Part shown: one piece after another, positions 30,701-40,117 of the stretch
Layout: the number at the start of each line of letters is the position of its first letter
Numbering within the stretch: the first letter of the stretch is position 1
From: Alligator mississippiensis
Taxonomy: Eukaryota; Chordata; Crocodylia; Alligatoridae
Direction of reading: 5' to 3'
DNA: 64,000 bases
NCBI RefSeq assembly: GCF_030867095.1
Contig: NC_081828.1
Span: 220,007,978 to 220,071,977, forward strand
Made by a program: the position numbers and the translations under genes
The notes under the pieces: model-generated
Seen by the model: only the letters and a program-made list of their open reading frames with translations
The model's database searches: none
Told to the model about the DNA's origin: nothing

Positions 30701-33170
30701 CAGAGTGGTCTGGGGTGCGACAGGGAGAAGCTCTCCTGGGAAAGGCTGGAGGCATGATGACACGTCTCCTTCCTGATCCCACGTTTGCTGGAAACAAGAT
30801 AAGCCCCAGCCACTTGCCCCTACGGGGCCAGACCCCCAGTGGGCAGGAAGGCTGCACTTGGGGCCTCGGAGTGGGCACCCAGGGCCATGCTGGAGCTCTC
30901 TAAGGCAGCCCGGCAGTGGTGCTCAGGTCCCCTGGGATGCTCCTGAGCAGTCTGCTGGCCCATCTCCAAGTCCCTCAGCAGAAGTGAGGGATGGGGCTTG
31001 CTCTGCTGGGGGCAGAGCTGGGGGAGGGGAAGCTGCACAGGCATGGCCTAAAGGAGCCAGGCTCCCCTAGCCTGGCAGACTGCAGGCAGCACAACCCCAG
31101 GTCTCCGAACCCTGGGAAAGCAGCTGCCCAAGCACCATCTGAGGACAGAAACCATGCAGGTGAAAGGGAGCCACAGCACCCTGCAAGGGGCAACAGCTGC
31201 TGCCACCAGGGGCAGGATGCAAAACCACATCCCACTCCACAGTGCAGACGTTACACACTGCGTCACCGGTCGTGCAGCACCCACAGGCACAAGCCACCAG
31301 GCCACACTTATTAGTGCAGCAACGGGACTATGTGAAACAGCGTGAGAGAGAACAGCTTGCAACACAATGCCCCGAGCTAGAAGTCAGCAGCATCGAGCTG
31401 CCATCCGGACTGGTGAGGATTTGGGGATGTTCTGAACAGCGGGGAAGGAGCAGGAGACCCCAGGGATGGAAAGGACCTGATCAGACTGAAGGACAAGGCT
31501 GGCACGAAGACAGCAGGGACTGAACCGGCCAGGAATAAAGCATGGCTGGAAGCCAGCAGCAGGTTCCCCCTCAGAGCCGGGAGGCACTGGGACAGCTCCC
31601 CAGCTGGGACTGCGAGGAGACCCGAGCCCTGTACTCCGTGGAGTCCTGGCTACCCTGACTTGGGTGGGCATAGGGCCGGCTCTCAGGCAGGGGCCTGGCT
31701 CCCACGATCCCTGGCACTTGCCTTCCGGGGCAGGGAATTAGACGCCCACGTCAGTAAGCCGCTGCCAAGAGCCCTTGTTAATAACACGGTTTTTGAACTA
31801 AATTAAGCTTTTAATGAAGCTAATGATGCAGGAACAGAGGCACAGCCAATAAGCACCAGTAACCACAGCATAATTAGGGCCAGCAGGGGGTGGGGGCAGG
31901 AGGGAGATGGACCAGCTGCTCAGCAGGGCTCAGCTGGAGGAAAGGGCCGTCTGGTCCCCAGAGCGGCAGGGAAGTTAGCAGAAATCAATTGGGAGCCGAA
32001 GCCGCACACGCGCCACTGAGAAAGGGGAGGCAGGGAGCAGCCAGCACCAGCCCCAGAGGGCAACACTCACCGCCAGGCAAGCATGGGCATGGGCCCGGCA
32101 GGGTGCAGAGCAAGGGGCTGTGTGGCACTCGGGGGAGAGTGACCGGCACTCCCCAGGTCAGCCAGACACAGGAGGCTGCTGAGGCCCCGCAGGTCTGCTG
32201 GACCCCCAAGGCCGAGGGAAGGGGCACAAGGACGGCGCAGGAAGAAGAGCGGTTGCTTTGTGTCCGGCGGGAGACCTGTCTCGCTCTTCTGAGCCCACTG
32301 GACCCCCTGGCCCTGCCACCGTGTCCCATCTCCATGAGCGCAGGCCTCCACCTCTGCTGCGGAAGGAATGGCTTGCTCCAAGTGCAGACATGAGGGCCCT
32401 GCAGGTGCTGTGCCCCTAGCACGCCCCGACAGGTAACCCTTGCTGCTGCATGCCTGCCCTCACCTCTCTGCACACCTGATGGACCCTCTCCTTGCCCTCA
32501 AGGCACGAGGCCCCTTCCCACCCGTGCACACCCACCCCGTCACCCTCGCTGCCACCTCGGGGCAGCGCAGCGACCCTCCCGCCTGCCCCCGCCAGCACTC
32601 ACCCAGGGCCGCGGCCGCGTACAGGCAGTTGACGATGCTGAAGTTGTCGAACTTGGGGCAGTCGCTGATGATGGCCTGGCAGAGCGCCTGGAACTCGGGG
32701 TGCTCCAGCACCTGGCCGGGCCCGCGGCTCTCCCCGTTCAGCACGGCCTGGCCCGGCGGCAACGACTGCTGCTGCAGGAGCTGGCCCAGCTTGTGCAGGG
32801 CGATGGGGTAGTGGCTGGCAGACACCTTGCCGGGGTTCTGGGTGACCCAGCGCAGCACCTCCCCCACGCTGCGCGAGCGCTCGATCAGCCGCTTCATGGT
32901 GAAGAAGGTGTCGTAGCTCATCTTCTCATGGACGAAGCTCCAGCTCTTCCTCTTGCTGTGGCTGCGGGCCCGGCAGGCCTCCTGGGGCAGCCTCTGCAGC
33001 AGCCCATGGCCGTAGGGCTCCAGGGGCAGCAGCACGGCCCGCGGCTTGGCCTTGCCCGTGCAGTAGCAGGCAGGGAACATCCTCGCCTCACCGGCCGCCG
33101 GCCCCGGCAGGCCGCCAGCCCACGCCCTCTCCCGGGTCAGGGCACGGAGGCATGGCAGCAGGCGCAGCAT
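21714..33170 (-). CDS. FASTK: Fas-activated serine/threonine kinase (FAST/RAP-domain protein)
   Basis: A member of the FASTK family of mitochondrial RNA-binding proteins; FASTK itself is linked to ND6 mRNA processing, with an extra-mitochondrial role in splicing proposed. Minus-strand coding exons: 33170-32603, 26573-26103, 25442-25294, 25139-24923, 24688-24529, 24083-23992, 23404-22807, 22577-22463, 21800-21714. All junctions are GT-AG and phases agree, giving 818 aa. ATG context is GCACCATG; a 5'-UTR acceptor CCCACAG sits at 33216-33222. The Arg-rich, acid-poor first residues fit a mitochondrial presequence. FAST_1-type sequence (YVARHRLREPRLLDTIAAFL, about 360-430), FAST_2-type sequence (HAVIVRRYLSLLDAAVELEF onward) and a C-terminal RAP domain (about 752-812, WHYCQNSDILVGSRAMRDRH) are visible. 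Human FASTK, as I recall, is about 549 aa: here a helical segment (about 190-346) and a Ser/Pro-rich linker exon of 199 codons (23404-22807) are much longer. I assign FASTK rather than FASTKD1-5 from sequence similarity and the SLC4A2 neighbourhood. Confidence 0.93.
26785..27570 (-). mobile_element. CR1 LINE 3' end with long 3' UTR, antisense
   Basis: The left edge is the CR1 terminus in reverse complement (AATCATAGAGTCACACAGAAGTGGGGCTGGAAGGGACCTGCAGAGG). It continues through CATCCAACCCC and GCAGGGTTGGTGCCAGCAGG and ends near CTGCCTCCCTGCTCTGACAGC. It shares this whole order with 29487-30200. It lies in the first coding intron of FASTK, same orientation as the gene. Confidence 0.8.
28010..28091. 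repeat. Two tandem copies of a 41-bp unit
   Basis: Copies at 28010-28050 and 28051-28091 share ACCCCCCTGACCTGCCCCCA and GGCTGG with few differences. It lies in the first coding intron of FASTK. Confidence 0.85.
28100..28890. other. FASTK intron segment with nothing recognised
   Basis: About 0.8 kb of mixed composition with only short spurious open frames; I see no repeat family or exon here. Confidence 0.5.
28895..29345 (+). mobile_element. Highly degenerate CR1-like reverse transcriptase remnant
   Basis: GATCAATCCTGGAGCCACCA…CCCATTAATGATCTGGGCAG resembles the CR1 segment that encodes GSVLGP-LFN-FINDLD. Most of the rest has decayed, so the limits are approximate. Confidence 0.45.
29487..30200 (-). 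mobile_element. CR1 LINE 3' end with long 3' UTR, antisense
   Basis: It begins with the reverse-complement CR1 terminus (GGGATCACAGAACTGCAGAGCCCCGGAGCTGGAAGGGAGC) and continues through CATCTAGTCCAACCCCTGCC, CAGGACCCTGCAGGGTTGGTCCCAGCAG and CTACTGCCTCCCTGCTCTGAGAAG, collinear with 26785-27570. It lies in the first coding intron of FASTK. Confidence 0.8.
30470..30698 (-). mobile_element. 5'-truncated CR1, younger subfamily, antisense
   Basis: CATAGATGTTAGGGTCGGAAGGGACCTCAATAGATCATCGAG and the region down to TGTGAAGACGTTCTTCCTACAG match the 3' 225 bp of the larger copy at 40118 with few changes. It lies in the first coding intron of FASTK. Confidence 0.85.
31765..31885. promoter_or_regulatory. 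AT-rich block rich in homeodomain cores, possible enhancer
   Basis: In a GC-rich intron of FASTK this block (TTGTTAATAACACGG…GAACTAAATTAAGC…GAAGCTAATGATGC…CATAATTAGGGCC) carries five or more TAAT/ATTA cores plus a CCAAT box in inverted form (AGCCAATAAG). It does not look like CR1 or MITE sequence. Function is inferred from composition only. Confidence 0.25.
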
Positions 33171-33284
33171 GGTGCGGGCGGGGCAGCTCGAGGGGCAGCT
33201 GGGAGCGAGGGGACCCTGTGGGACGGTGGGGGCAGTGTCAGCGGGGCGCGCCGGCCCCTGGAGCAGCCCCCCACCGCTACACCC

Positions 33285-33840
33285 CCCACCCCACTGCCCT
33301 CAGGGGTGCCTCTACCCCCCCCACACACCCCCCGCTGCCCCCAGGGGTGCCTCTGCTGCCCCTACAGCCCCCTCCCGCTGCCCCTGGGGTGCCTCTGCCC
33401 CCCTACACCCCCCCTGCTGCCCCCAGGGGTGCCTCTGCCGCCCCTACAGCCCCCCGCTGCCCCCAGGGATGCCTCTGCTGCCCCTACAGCCCCCCTGCTG
33501 CCCCCAGGGGTGCCTCTGCCGCCCCTACAGCCCCCCCCCTGCTGACCCCGGGGTGCCTCTGCCCCCCTACACCCCCCCTGCTGCCCCCAGGGGTGCTGCT
33601 ACCCCTCCAGCTGCCTTTAAAGCATGCCTCTGTGCCCCCTGCCCCCACCCAACTGACCCTAGGGGGTCTCTGCCCCCCCCACACCCCCCAGCTGCCTTTA
33701 GGGGGGGCAGCTGTCCCCCCCTACTGCCCCAACTGGCGCTAGGGGGTACCTGCCCCCCCAACTAGCCCTAGGGGGCCTCTGCCCCCCCTACACCCCCCGT
33801 CTCCACTTAGGGGTACCACTGCCCCCCCCAGATACCCCCG
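33285..33840. repeat. C-rich minisatellite, about 38-42 bp unit
   Basis: About a dozen copies of CCCCCTGCTGCCCCCAGGGG-TGCCTCTGCC with variable CCCCTACA tails. It lies between the FASTK start exon acceptor and the CpG island, that is, in the inferred 5'-UTR intron. On the FASTK transcript it reads as a G-rich array. Confidence 0.9.
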
Positions 33841-33849
33841 AGGTAGCTG

Positions 33850-34540
33850 TGGCCCCGCCCTCATCTGCCGCCCTCCCGGCCCTGGGTGCCCCCCCCTCAG
33901 CCCCGCCCCCGCCCTACATGGCGCCCCGGAGCTCCCGGCCGCGCAGGCACCCGCCGCCGCCCCGGCCCCTCAGAGCCGCCCGGGCGCCGAGTCCGCCATC
34001 TTCCCGGCAGCCCCCGCGCCGCCCTCCCCTCACTTCCGGGGGCGGCAGCAGGCGCAGGCGCAGTGCAGCCCGCGGCCGGCCCCGCCCCCACACGGACAGG
34101 GGCCGAGGAGGGTCACGCCCGCAGGCCCGAACGCTGCACCGCGCATGCGCGCCCTGCGCGGACGGGCGCCGGGGACGGTCACGCGGAGGAGATGCAGCGC
34201 CTGCCCCGCAACGCCACGGGGCCCGCGAGCGCGGCCCACCCGCAAATGCTAGGGCCTGGCCGGGGGTCAACGCTGCCCTGTGGCGGGAGACTGCTGGGCT
34301 GGGCTGCCTCGTAGTCCTGCCCCGGCCCCGCAAGTATCCCGCCCGCCCACGCCGTGCTGCCCCGGGCCGCGGCCGCCCAGCCCAGCCCCGGGGGAGCCCG
34401 GCGCAGCGCTGCCCCCGACACACTGCTTGCGGGGACCTCGCCCAGCCTGCGCGGGACGGGACGGGGACACTCACCCGCCCGCTGCACCGCGCCAAGGAGT
34501 CTGGTCGCCGCGTAGGGTATTGTGGGGACTGTAGTCCGAG
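33850..34540 (-). promoter_or_regulatory. FASTK: FASTK CpG-island promoter and candidate noncoding exon 1
   Basis: The block is CpG-dense. On the minus strand a consensus donor GGCG|GGTGAGTG-type site places an exon end at 34475, which can splice to the 5'-UTR acceptor before 33215. Immediately upstream on the minus strand is GGACTACAGTCCCCACAATA (34537-34518), a ZNF143-like site. An ETS motif CCGGAAGTGA lies near 34030-34040. Exon 1 would then be only about 40-50 nt. Confidence 0.5.
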
Positions 34541-35360
34541 CGCGGCTCTCCCTACGCGGGGCCTTGTGGGGGCTGTAGTGCCCCTGTTCCTCACCCTGCG
34601 CGCAACATTGTGGGGGCTGCGGTCCTAGCGCGGGGCATTGTGGGGGCTGCAGTCCTAGTGCTCTGCTCTAGCGCGGGGCATTGTGGGGGCTGTAGTGCCC
34701 CTGTTCATCACCCTGCGCGCAGCATTGTGGGGGCTGCAGTCCTAGTGCAGCTCTGCCCTAGCGCGGGGCATTGTGGGGGCTGCAGTCCTAGTGCAGCTCT
34801 GCCCTAGCGCGGGGCATTGTGGGGGCTGCAGTCCTAGTGCAGCTCTGCCCCAGCGCGGAGCATTGTGGGGGCTGCAGTCCTAGTGCAGCTCTGCCCCAGC
34901 GCGGGGCATTGTGGGGGCTGCAGTCCTAGTGCAGCTCTGCCCCAGCGCGGAGCATTGTGGGGGCTGCAGTCCTAGTGCAGCTCTGCCCTAGCGCGGGGCA
35001 TTGTGGGGGCTGCAGTCCTAGTGCAGCTCTGCCCTAGCGCGGGGCATTGTGGGGGCTGCAGTCCTAGTGCAGCTCTGCCCTAGCGCGGGGCATTGTGGGG
35101 GCTGCAGTCCTAGTGCAGCTCTGCCCCAGCGCGGAGCATTGTGGGGGCTGCAGTCCTAGTGCAGCTCTGCCCTAGCGCGGGGCATTGTGGGGGTTGTGGT
35201 GCCCTTGCTGTCCACATCCGCGCATGGGCTGTAGTCCTGGCTCCGCCCTCCCTGCGCAGGCCATTGCGGGGCGCCGTGCCCCTGACGCCCACACCCGCGC
35301 AGGGCATTGTGGGGGCTGTAGTCCTGGCTCTGCCCTGGGCATGGTGGGGCTGTGGTGCCC
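34510..35360 (-). repeat. Tandem array of ZNF143-like sites, 46-bp unit
   Basis: The minus-strand core GGACTGCAGCCCCCACAATGC (or ACTACAGCCCCCACAATGC) recurs about 19 times. Eleven GCATTGTGGGGGCTGCAG starts (plus strand) lie at 34722, 34768, 34814, 34860, 34906, 34952, 34998, 35044, 35090, 35136 and 35182, exactly 46 bp apart. The outer copies (34517-34677 and 35260-35337) are irregularly spaced and often keep ACTACAG, which is closer to the ZNF143/Staf consensus ACTACAAYTCCCAGMATGC. The array starts at the inferred FASTK start site and runs upstream. Confidence 0.9.
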
Positions 35361-35584
35361 CTGTGCCCCCCGAGAGCCGGGCAGGCCGTGCTGCTGCGGC
35401 GGCCGCGGGCTGTGGGCCCAGGTCACAGCTTGCCCAGGGCCCCCGGGGACTGCCTCGCCCCAGCGCGGTGGGAGAGCGGGGCTGCGGCCCTGCCCCTGCG
35501 GCGGGGAAGCCGGCGGGCTGGCACACGAGGCCTTGGGGCCCCAGTCACAGAGAAGAGACGCGGGGCTGGCAGCGAGCTGCGGGG

Positions 35585-35900
35585 TCACGTCCAGTCGCGA
35601 CCCCGGCCCGAGGCAGGATCAGCCGCGTCCAAACCCCGCGTCCAACCTTGGAGTGGCTGGACGGCCCCAGGCATCGCCCCCGCCTCGGCCCCGGGAAAGC
35701 AGGGGGGCCGCGGCCGCCAACGCCCTGCGGCTGCAAAGGCGGTTAATAAACGAGCGAGCCCAGGAAGAAGCCGCGCGCCCCTCTGCAACCCCCGGCCTGC
35801 GCCCGTCTGACCGGCAGAAACCCCTTCCTGCGCTCCTGGACCAGAACGACCTCCAGCCGCCGGCTCGGGCGGGCTGTCGTTACCGGGCACCTTCCTGCGG
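35585..35900 (-). mobile_element. CR1 3' UTR fragment, antisense
   Basis: GTCACGTCCAGTCGCGACCCCGGCCCGAGGCAGGATCAGCC, CCCCAGGCATCGCCCCCGCC and GGAAAGCAGGGGGGCCGCGG follow the order of the long-3'-UTR CR1 copies at 26785 and 29487. CpGs are unusually well kept, as expected beside an unmethylated island. Confidence 0.65.
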
Positions 35901-36009
35901 CCGGCCGGCGCCTGGGCTTTCGGATGCAGAGACCGATGCGGCGCGGAGAGCGGAGCAGGACGCCGCGGGGGAGGTCCCTTTTGGAGCGCAGCGGCACCGT
36001 CGCCTCCGT

Positions 36010-36640
36010 GTCTCGCACCTGATCCCCTGAGGCAGCCCAGAGCTGCGTTTGCTTTGTTTCGCGACTGCATCACGTTGCTGACTCAGGCTACGTCTAGGAT
36101 CCACCAAACCCCGAGATCCTCCTCAGGAGCTCTGCCGTCGTCTGTGTTTGTATTCCCTCCGTGCAGCACCTTGCTTTTGTCCTCCTCCAACTTCCTGCCG
36201 CTGCCTCTAGCGCAGCTCTTCAGTCTGTCAGGATTGCTTTTTGATCTGCTCCTGTTCTCCTAGGCGTTGGCAATCCTTCCCTGTCTGATATCATCTGCCG
36301 AAAGCTCTGTCTTCTGGCAGTCCTAATTAATCAACACATTAAACAACCCCAGAGCCAGGACAGACCTCTGTGAAACCCTACTCGAAACCTGCCGTTCCGA
36401 CAATGATCCATTTACAATTACCCTTTGCTTGTGGTTACAGAGCCAATTACCCAGCTATTAGTATTTTATCCAGTCTGCACTGCTCCAGTTTATTTAGGGG
36501 AGTGCTGCGTGGGACTGATCAAAAGCCATACCGAAGGCCAAGCACGCGATGTCCACCGCGTCCCCTTCATCTACCGCTAGTAACTTTGTCAAGTTGCCTT
36601 GGCGTGAGTTTTCTCTCCGCAGCCCCAGGGCCTGGAGCAG
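36010..36640 (-). mobile_element. Old CR1/L3-like LINE remnant, antisense
   Basis: TGAGGCAGCCCAGAGCTGCG, GTGCAGCACCTTGCTTTTGTCC (reverse of the KCKVLH-coding segment), AGACCTCTGTGAAACCCTACT (reverse of a GVSQRSV-type segment) and AAAGCCATACCGAAGGCC (reverse of the KAFD segment) appear in antisense order. Decay is heavy and boundaries are approximate. Confidence 0.6.
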
Positions 36641-36984
36641 ATTGGAAATGAGCAGAGGGACGACACCAAAAGGAGGGGGAAAGCAGAGAGTGGGCAGAGC
36701 CAAGGAGAAGAGCCATGCACAGTGCTGGAGCCAGGAGCCCAGCGTGGAACGGGAGCGGGTACTGGCCCGGGGTGGCTGCAGAAGTGGGCAGAGGGAGCAG
36801 AGGGAGACGGTCTGGAAGGGACTGAGGACAACGGGGCCAGTAGGTCCCACAGCTGTGCTGCGTCTGTGCGGCCCCAGCGGGAACGCACTTGGGGCAGCTT
36901 CACGGCATCACCGCCATGACGTCCGGGCCCTCCCAGTCCCACGGAGCAGAAGGGACCGTGTCCCATAGGAAACTCGAGCTGCCC

Positions 36985-37175
36985 TCAGGAAACAACCGAA
37001 CAACCAACTTCCAAGGGAAGTGGTGCTGGCTCCGACCTTGGGGGTCTTTAAAAGGAGGCTAAATGAACACCTTGCTGGGGTCGTTTGACCCCAGTGCTCT
37101 TTCCTGCCATGGCAGGGGGTCAGACTTGATGATCTGCTCAGGTCCCTTCCAACCCGACCAACTATGAAACTGTAG
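36985..37175 (+). mobile_element. CR1 3' tail
   Basis: CTTCCAAGGGAAGTGGTGCT, GGTCTTTAAAAGGAGGCTAAATGAACACC and GGTCAGACTTGATGATCTGCTCAGGTCCCTTCC are the terminal CR1 segments in sense order. Confidence 0.8.
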
Positions 37176-37486
37176 ATGCCAGGAGGGACGTGACCGCGGC
37201 CCAGGGCCGGCCCCTGGAACAGCGGGTTGGTTTGCAGGGAGCCCAGAGAGCTGCTTTGCCTTACGGAAGGGACAGGAGGTGGGTCACAGGACAGTTTCAG
37301 ACAGTAAACCTGATCCGTAAGTCCCAGACACCACAAGCGCGGGTGCCTCCGAGAGACCCCGCCACACTGGTCAGCTCAACTAGCATTAGAGAGAGCCACG
37401 GGGGCCAAAGCCGAATGGCCACTTACTCTTCTTCTGAGAGACGACTAAAGTACTTGCTTCCAGTTCCAGGTGAGGTTTGTGACACT

Positions 37487-37745
37487 AAGGGCTCATCTAC
37501 ATGTGCAGTAACGTGCCTTTGCTACTGCGCATCAAGGTTAGTACCTTTAATGTGAGGTACTACATAAGTGCGCAGTAGCCGGCACTACTGCACAGTAGCA
37601 AAGGCACACCATCTTTTCATGACGCTTAATGTGCGGTAGACTAATTCTACTGCGCATTAGTGCATTAGCACGGCTTTTACTTGGACGCGCTAATGCACAG
37701 TAGAATTAGTCTCCTGCACATTAAGCATCTGGTACAGACGCACCC
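37487..37745. mobile_element. Palindromic MITE, copy 1
   Basis: The ends are GGGCTCATCTACATGTGCAG and (inverted) GGGGTGCGTCTGTACCAG. The interior is a long imperfect palindrome around CTAATTCTACTGCGCATTAG / CTAATGCACAGTAGAATTAG. Related elements lie at 53068 and 58450. Confidence 0.7.
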
Positions 37746-37749
37746 CAAG

Positions 37750-39235
37750 AAACCTACTTCGAAAAACTACTCTGAGATGTGGTGAAAAAGAAGCACTTAG
37801 CAGCACAGAGATATCCCAGGCAGTGCTGGACACGTGCACGAGAGAACAGGGGCAGATCTCTGGGGTCCTGAGCGTGCAGAGGACAGAAAAGGAGAGAAAG
37901 GCAGGCTTGAAACCCAGGGGAAGAAAGGCAGGAAAAGAAAAGCGATAGAGCTGAGTCCAAGGCAGCGTTTGGCGTAAGGCAATGTCAGAGTGAACAGTTG
38001 TCAGGCTGACATGCCTGGTGAGAAAAGCTGCATTTTTACATCATTTGCAAAGCAAACAACAGGCGGAAGAAGTAAAGTTACAGCGCGCTGGGTCCTCCCG
38101 GTCGGTACAGCATAAACCAGGATGTGACGTAACAGCAACTGCCTGGAGCGAGGGACTGTGGGATAGGAGGTCGCTCTCCAGATTTTTGCCCACACACATG
38201 GGATCTGGTGTCTCCAGCCCACTCACATCCTGCCTGCATTATCCTCTGTCTGAAGCCGAGGCAGCATTTTGCATAATGAGTTCTGTAATGGGGGTACAGG
38301 CACGTGGCTTCCCGCTGCTTCCTGGGAATCAGTCACTGCCTTTTTCTCTCTGGGCTGATGCTGCGCTCCAGCCGCATCCACCATATAGGGGAAGGCGGGT
38401 GGGCTGTGAGAGAGCGTGGCAGGAGAGTGACAGGAGCTTGTCTGGGGTACGCAAATCCAAACCCCTTCTCTCCTCTCATCACAGTCCTGGCGTGGCCCAG
38501 GGGAGCAGAGACAGGTTTTAATTGCTGGGCTTTCTTTTGCAGCCTTCGTGAGCAGCTCCTGCTCTCTGCATTTCTTTACAGCTTGGGCATGCTGCCACCT
38601 CGCACACCCTACGTAGTCCTTCGGCTGCCCCTCCACATCTCTTCCGTTGCTGACCCCTCGGTGCAGAGGGAGCCAGCGGCGGGTCCTTTCTTCTTCCAGA
38701 AAGACCCCTGAGCCACCGCTGCCAGTTCCTGAAACAAGAAATTTGTCAGCCAAACCTAAGACAGTCACTAGATGTCGCTGGGCAGAGCTCCCAAGGCCAC
38801 CAGCCGTCACGAGATATCTACCGAGTGTTACATCTAGAAAACTGATGCACGAGCTTAATGCAGACCCATGGGCCTGGGTCTGGCAGCAACACCTCCAGAT
38901 CAGCAACGCTGCCCAAAACGCATCTCTCCTCCTCACTAAAACCTCCTCTCCCATGGGTGGACAAGGAGCCCTTTCATGTCCCTGCACTGAAACTCCCGCA
39001 GTGCCTCGAGGATCCGAACTGGGATGGAAGTGGGAGCGGGGCAGTGCCCTCTCACAGGAGGCAAGCTCGCCCCGAGGAAGGTGCTTGGTCTGACCTGTTG
39101 GCGTCGGACACCAGGGTGGAGCAGAGGAAGGAGCCGCCAGCTTGTCGTGAGGGGCAGGCTCTCCCCCCAAGGAGCCAACCGGAGGGGACACGAGCCTGGC
39201 TGCATCCTGGCGGGGGGAGCTGAGTCACGCAGCCA
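37750..39235. other. Region without recognised gene or repeat
   Basis: Mixed composition. It contains an uninterrupted minus-strand frame of 322 codons (39191-38223) with no domain, signal peptide or family I recognise and with overlapping open frames on the other strand. I do not call it a gene. Confidence 0.4.
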
Positions 39236-39360
39236 CTAGCTGAGGCGATCATACCAGCATCTTACCAACCGGGGCACCTGCTTAGAGGGGATGCCCCCAA
39301 GTCCCCTGCCTCTGCTGCAGCACAGCTTGCCCCCGGCTGACCCCCTGCTCTGCTCATCTC
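39236..39360 (-). mobile_element. CR1 5' fragment, antisense
   Basis: The 32 bp at 39320-39351 are identical to 42640-42671 within the large CR1 copy; on the minus strand both encode RGSAGGKLC, just before the endonuclease region. The rest of this piece is poorly matched. Confidence 0.5.
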
Positions 39361-39875
39361 TCTGCTGCATCCCCAGCCCTCCCTGCTCCTGCTCCCATGC
39401 AGCCACTGAATTCACCCTGTGGGGCAGCCAGTGGCGCTGGGGGTCAGCCATGAGGGGAAGGGGCGACCGCTGCCATAGGGGGCTGCAAGAGCGCTAGAGC
39501 CGGGGGCTGCGCAGCAGCAGGCAGCTTGGACATGGCTTGGGGGCATCCCTCTCCCGGGGTGCTGAAGAGCTGCTGCTTCCACCTCGCTGCTGGGGCAGCC
39601 GCAGGAAGGTGTGCTAGGCTAGTCCTGGTCCTAGTCCTCCAGGACTCTGGTCCTGCAAAGGGCCCCCACGTGCCCATTGCTGTAGAGATGGGTCTGGAGC
39701 TTTCCAGACCCTGAGACGGGTGTAACCCAGGTGCACCCAAGTATGTGCTGCCCTCTCCAAATACAAGGGATGGATGGTCAGGAAGGAGTGCCGTGAGAGG
39801 GATGTGCAATACCGGCCCATAACCTCTGTTCTCTATAGAGTCAAGCCAGGACAAAAATAGTATAACTATATACAG

Positions 39876-39925
39876 GTTTATTAATATGTATATTAATGTA
39901 TATATATATTTATATATATACTGTG
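39876..39925. repeat. (TA)n-rich microsatellite
   Basis: ATATGTATATTAATGTATATATATATTTATATATATAC-type low-complexity sequence. Confidence 0.85.
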
Positions 39926-40117
39926 TGCACTGTGGTGCTGGCCGCACATTGGGGGTTGCAGACCCGAGCTGCCTTGTGCAGTTCCCAGGGTCTGAGCAGC
40001 GTGCACCGCTGCGTGCACCGAGTGGCTGGAGACCCGAGCTGCCTCACACAGAGGCCAGGGTCTCGCCCCATGCGCTGCACTACACACTAGGGCTGAAGCC
40101 GTCCGCCGCTCCTGTCC

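Noticed and set aside
33152..33765. Proline-rich repetitive frames
   Set aside because: They coincide with the C-rich minisatellite in the FASTK 5'-UTR intron and are open on both strands.
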